Source: Roseiarcus sp963776665
Lineage (GTDB): Bacteria; Pseudomonadota; Alphaproteobacteria; Rhizobiales; Beijerinckiaceae
Assembly (NCBI GenBank): GCA_963776665.1
Contig: CAVZNQ010000006.1
Span: 43,273 to 107,272 of the forward strand
Length of the DNA: 64,000 nt
Direction of reading: 5' to 3'
Both the position numbers and the translations under genes were made by a program. Below, piece after piece: positions 60,526-64,000 of the stretch. Every line of letters starts with the position of its first letter. Position 1 is the first letter of the stretch. Under the pieces are notes generated by a model. The model was not told where the DNA came from, ran no database searches, and saw only the letters and a program-made list of their open reading frames with translations.

Positions 60526-61275
60526 ATGCTCGAAATCAGAAATCTCACGGTCTCGATCCAGGACAGGCTGATCCTCGACAACCTCAACCTCAGCGTCAAC
60601 GCGGGCGAGGTCGCCGCGATCATGGGGCCGAACGGCTCCGGCAAGTCGACGCTGGCTTATATCATCGCCGGCAAGCCAGGCTACGAGGTCACGTCCGGCG
60701 AAGTTTTTCTCGACGGCCAAAACCTGCTTGAGCTCAAGCCGAATGAACGGGCGCTCAGGGGCGTGTTTCTGGCGTTCCAGTATCCGACTGAAATTCCGGG
60801 CGTCGGCGCAATGACCTTCCTGAAGGCGGCGCTGAACGCGCAGCGGCGGGCGCGAGGCGAAAGCGATCTCACCACCCCGGATTTCATGCGCCGCGTGCGC
60901 GAGGCGGCCCAGGCGCTGAAGATCGACCAGGAGATGCTTCGGCGGCCACTCAATGTCGGTTTTTCCGGCGGTGAGAAGAAGAGGTTCGAAGTGCTGCAAA
61001 TGGCGCTGATTGCGCCCCGCGTCGGTGTGCTTGACGAAACCGATTCGGGCCTCGACATCGACGCGCTCCGGATTGTTGCGGATGGCGTCAACGCCCTTCG
61101 CGATCCAAACCGAGCTTTCGTCCTCATCACGCACTATCAGCGGCTGCTCGACCACATCAGGCCCGACGTCGTGCACGTGATGTCCAGGGGCCGGATCGTC
61201 GCCACCGGCGGCCCGGAGCTTGCGCTCGAGCTTGAGCGCAACGGCTATCGCGATTACGCCGAGGAGGCTGCGTGA
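60526..61275 (+). CDS. sufC: Fe-S cluster assembly ATPase SufC
   Basis: ABC-type ATPase that powers SufBCD. The 249 residues include Walker A IMGPNGSGKSTLAYIIAG, signature FSGGEKKRFEVLQMA and the SufC-specific Walker B LDETDSGLDIDALR. ATG 60526 is chosen for family length with GAGG about 10 bases upstream; GTG 60490, overlapping the sufB stop, is a possible alternative. The next gene, sufD, starts 7 bases after its stop. Confidence 0.95.
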   Translation: MLEIRNLTVSIQDRLILDNLNLSVNAGEVAAIMGPNGSGKSTLAYIIAGKPGYEVTSGEVFLDGQNLLELKPNERALRGVFLAFQYPTEIPGVGAMTFLKAALNAQRRARGESDLTTPDFMRRVREAAQALKIDQEMLRRPLNVGFSGGEKKRFEVLQMALIAPRVGVLDETDSGLDIDALRIVADGVNALRDPNRAFVLITHYQRLLDHIRPDVVHVMSRGRIVATGGPELALELERNGYRDYAEEAA

Positions 61276-61282
61276 GTCGCCG

Positions 61283-62563
61283 ATGAACGCCCACGTCCTC
61301 AACCCATCGGCCGCCGAGAAGACCCTCTTCCGGCAATTCGCCGAGCTGCAAGGGCGCGAGCCATCGGCGGCGCGCGCCGCGGCCTTCGCGCGCTTCGCCG
61401 AGGCCGGATTGCCGACGCGGCGGGTAGAGGCGTGGCATTACACCGATTTGCGGGCCGCGATGAGCGACGCTGCGCCGGTTCTGCCCGCGCCGGCGCCAGC
61501 CGATATCGAGGCGGCGAGGCGCAGGCTCGCCGGCTGCAAGCGATTGGCGCCGGGGCCGCAGCTGGTCCTGCTTGGTGGACACTATGTCGCCGAGCTTTCC
61601 GACCGCCTCCCGGACGGTGTCGTCGTCACGGAGGGCGCCGTCGTGGCCACCCCGGTGGACGACGCGCTGGCTGCGCTCAATGAGGCGCTGAGCCCTCCAG
61701 GCTGCACGATCTCCGTTGCGCCCGGCGCTGAGATCGCCGAGCCGATCACGATTCTTCATCTCCTGGGCGCGAGGTCCGCATATTCGGTCTATTCGCGATC
61801 GGCCATCGCGCTTGGCGACGGCGCGCGCGCTTCATTCGTCGAGGCGTTCGAAGGCGCGGAGCGAGGCGTACAGCGCCACTCGGCGACGGTCATGACGCTG
61901 GCGGAGGGCGCGAAAGCGAGGCACATCGCGGTGGTCGGTGATGAGCCGACGCTCCACATCGAGACCCAGATCTGCGAGCTGGCGGAGGCCGCGGAGCTTG
62001 AGGTGTTCGGCCTCGTCTCCGGCGGTGACCTCGTGCGCCGTCAGATTTTTGTCAGAATGAACGGGGAGGGGGCCAAGGCTTCGCTCGGCGGACTGGCGCT
62101 CGTCGACGGCGACCGGCGCGCCGACACGACGCTGCAAGTCCTTCATGCCGCGCCGCGCGGTACGAGTTGCGAATTCTATCGCTCAATTGTCGACGACGAC
62201 GGTATTGGCGTGTTTCAGGGCAAGATCATCGTCGAGCGAGCAGCGCAGAAGACCGACGGGGCGATGAAGTCGCAGGCCATTCTGTTGTCTCCGCGGGCGC
62301 AAATGAACGAGAAGCCCGAACTTGAGATCTTCGCCGACGATGTCGTCTGCGGGCATGGGGCGACGGTCGCTTCGCTCGACCCGGAGCAGGTTTTTTATTT
62401 ACAGTCGCGCGGAATTTCGGCGCCCGACGCAAAGGCGATCCTGCTCGAAGCTTTCGGGGGAGAGGCGATTGACCGCATCGACGATGCATTGCTGATCGAC
62501 GCGTTGCGCGCGCGGCTCAGCGCCTGGCTTGCGACGCGCGGCGCGGCGGAGGAGAAGGCGTGA
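61283..62563 (+). CDS. sufD: Fe-S cluster assembly protein SufD
   Basis: Beta-helical partner of SufB. The 426-residue protein starts with an alpha-helical region (RQFAELQGREPSAARAAAF, PTRRVEAWHYTDLRA) and ends with the conserved MKSQAILLSPRAQMNEKPEL, EIFADDVVCGHGATV and DPEQVFYLQSRGI, where the His of GHGAT contributes to cluster assembly. ATG 61283 is chosen; the frame is open upstream into sufC. Its stop overlaps the sufS GTG. Confidence 0.94.
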   Translation: MNAHVLNPSAAEKTLFRQFAELQGREPSAARAAAFARFAEAGLPTRRVEAWHYTDLRAAMSDAAPVLPAPAPADIEAARRRLAGCKRLAPGPQLVLLGGHYVAELSDRLPDGVVVTEGAVVATPVDDALAALNEALSPPGCTISVAPGAEIAEPITILHLLGARSAYSVYSRSAIALGDGARASFVEAFEGAERGVQRHSATVMTLAEGAKARHIAVVGDEPTLHIETQICELAEAAELEVFGLVSGGDLVRRQIFVRMNGEGAKASLGGLALVDGDRRADTTLQVLHAAPRGTSCEFYRSIVDDDGIGVFQGKIIVERAAQKTDGAMKSQAILLSPRAQMNEKPELEIFADDVVCGHGATVASLDPEQVFYLQSRGISAPDAKAILLEAFGGEAIDRIDDALLIDALRARLSAWLATRGAAEEKA

Positions 62564-63806
62564 ACAATATCGTCCAAACCGCGTTCGAGGCCTATGACGT
62601 AGAAGCGATACGCGCGGATTTCCCGATCCTTGCCGATCGCCCGTATGGGAAGCCGCTTGTCTATCTGGACAATGCCGCTTCGGCTCAGAAGCCGAAAAAG
62701 GTCATTGAGCGGCTCACCTACGCCTACGAGCACGAATACGCCAATGTGCATCGCGGATTGCACTATTTCGCCAACGCTGCGACTGAGGCCTATGAGGCGG
62801 CTCGTGAAACAGTGCGGCGGTTCATTAACGCCGCTTCGCACGACGAGATCGTCTTCACCCGCTCGGCAACCGAAGCCATCAATCTTGTCGCGTCCAGCTT
62901 TGGTCTTGGACGCATCGGCGAGGGTGACGAGATCACGCTGAGCGTGATGGAGCATCACTCCAACATTGTGCCTTGGCACTTTCATCGCGAGCGCAAGGGC
63001 GCGGTGATGCGATGGGTCGACGTCGCCGACGACGGTTCCATTTCGCTCGAGGCGTTCGAACGGGCGCTAAGCGATCGCACGAAAATCGTGACGATAACTC
63101 AAATGTCCAATGTTCTCGGGACCGCGCCGCCGATCAAGGACGTGGTTAGGCTCGCGCATCAGCGCGGCATTCCCGTGCTTGTCGATGGCTCGCAGGGCGC
63201 GGTCCATCTCGATGTCGACGTGCGCGAACTCGACGCCGACTTCTACGTTTTCACTGGGCACAAGGTCTACGGCCCGACGGGAATCGGCGTGCTCTACGCC
63301 AAGCGCGAACTCCTCGAGACGCTGCCGCCATACCAGGGCGGGGGCGAGATGATCGAGGAAGTGACCCGGGAGACTGTCACCTACAACCATCCTCCGCACC
63401 GCTTCGAGGCCGGCACTCCCCCGATCGTGCAGGCGATCGGCCTCGGGGCGGCGCTGGACTATGTGGAGGGGATCGGGCGGGCGCGCATCCGCGCGCATGA
63501 GGAAGCGCTTTGCGCATATGCACACGAGCTCTGTCATCGATCAACTCGGTGCGCATCATTGGCGCGGCACAGGGAAAGGGTCCCATCGTGTCATTCACGA
63601 TGGAAGGCGCACACGCCCATGACATCGCAACCCTGATCGATCGGTCGGGCGTGGCGGTCAGGGCCGGAACGCATTGCGCGATGCCGCTGCTGCAACGGTT
63701 TGGAGTGACCTCCACCTGCCGGGCCTCGTTTGCGCTCTACAATACGTTCGCCGAGGTGGAGGCGCTCGCGGAAGCGTTGATCCGCGCCCGAAAGCTCTTC
63801 CAGTAG
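62560..63806 (+). pseudogene. sufS: Cysteine desulfurase SufS, frameshifted near the C-terminus
   Basis: PLP enzyme that takes sulfur from cysteine for SufBCD. It starts with GTG 62560 (GTGA overlap with sufD). The first 320 residues are normal: PLVYLDNAASAQKPKKVIER, VMEHHSNIVPWHFHRERKGA and PLP Lys235 in FTGHKVYGPTGIG. Near 63520-63535 one base is missing: homology jumps to another frame (ALSSINSVRIIGAAQGKGP, then VRAGTHCAMPLLQRFGVTST) and ends at 63806. The first frame ends at 63636 with an unrelated tail. As written, the protein would lack the catalytic Cys of RAGTHC. Real mutation and sequence error cannot be told apart here. Confidence 0.85.
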
Positions 63807-63810
63807 GGGA

Positions 63811-64000
63811 ATGAGCATGGACGAGGCCCAAAGCCAGGCGACAGCTCCCATCACCGAAATGCGGTTATCAGGCCGTCCTCGGAGATGGCGCCTGAAGAGT
63901 GGGGAATTGACCGACGCGATTGTAGCGGCGCTGAAAACCGTATTTGATCCTGAGATTTCGGCAGATATTTACTGAACTTGGGCTCATTTACAACGTAGAC
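63811..64000 (+). pseudogene. SufT-type DUF59 (MIP18) protein, partial and frameshifted
   Basis: The next gene of the suf operon, 4 bases after sufS. The segment DAIVAALKTVFDPEISADIY is the start of a DUF59/MIP18 domain, whose members help Fe-S cluster maturation. In the written frame a TGA follows at 63973-63975. Dropping one T restores ELGLIYNVD, the expected continuation, up to the window edge. The segment around 63880-63900 also reads better in another frame (MAPEEW), so more than one base error is likely. The rest lies beyond the window. Confidence 0.65.

Noticed and set aside
1..64000. CRISPR arrays, insertion sequences, prophage or integrase genes
   Set aside because: No regularly spaced direct repeats, transposase motifs or integrase motifs were seen on either strand.

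Overview
The window reads as chromosomal DNA of a GC-rich alphaproteobacterium, most likely of the order Hyphomicrobiales (Rhizobiales). The markers are MucR/Ros, Usg, HdaA, DUF2093, the two-domain dCTP deaminase, a SAM-II riboswitch on metZ, lysR-trxB, purM-purN beside ppk-ppx, and sufBCDS. A Beijerinckiaceae/Methylocystaceae-type host would fit, but the genus cannot be fixed from this sequence. No rRNA, tRNA, CRISPR array, IS element or phage gene was recognised.

Layout. 1-4500 (minus): ATM1-like ABC exporter, psd-pssA phosphatidylethanolamine synthesis, and the start of an RND efflux adaptor. 5051-8600: mucR, upp, pgsA-moaD-moaE, a GlsB-type membrane protein and a YidB-like protein. 8720-14203: metZ under a SAM-II riboswitch, an exported amidohydrolase, dCTP deaminase, and a divergent hxlR/qorB-like pair with a palindromic operator. 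14426-15204: secE-nusG, not followed by the usual rplK.

15595-22665 is the most unusual part. It is a tight plus-strand cluster coding for a fused E1 alpha-beta 2-oxoacid dehydrogenase, an E2 with a lipoyl domain and a cysteine-rich tail, a membrane-anchored phosphopantetheinyl transferase, a left-handed beta-helix acyltransferase, a stand-alone acyl carrier protein and two family 2 glycosyltransferases. My reading is a dedicated route that loads a short acyl unit onto an ACP and transfers it to a surface glycan. It resembles in logic the NapB/NapD and QncN/QncL ketose-to-ACP systems of natural-product pathways, but sits in a polysaccharide context.

22689-33301: lysR-trxB, an EamA transporter, choline sulfatase, and a second glycan locus (RgpF-like protein, GmhB-like phosphatase, GT2-GT4 fusion). 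33467-39779 (minus): fatty-acid oxidation block (FadJ, thiolase, acyl-CoA dehydrogenase, MaoC). 40017-47767: orphan amino-acid binding protein, rpsU, TPR lipoprotein, accB-accC, a molybdopterin oxidoreductase and a secreted PLD-type nuclease. 48066-58790: a minus-strand operon (CDP-alcohol transferase, VOC protein, AI-2E permease, hdaA) divergent from purM-purN-ppk-ppx and a HerA-like ATPase. 59024-64000: sufB-sufC-sufD-sufS and a DUF59 gene.

Sequence integrity. hdaA carries about five reading-frame breaks in 700 bases, sufS one, and the DUF59 gene at the right edge at least one. All sit where homology continues in another frame, so local consensus error is at least as likely as real decay. 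Many genes begin with GTG or TTG, and several starts below were chosen by Shine-Dalgarno position and family length.
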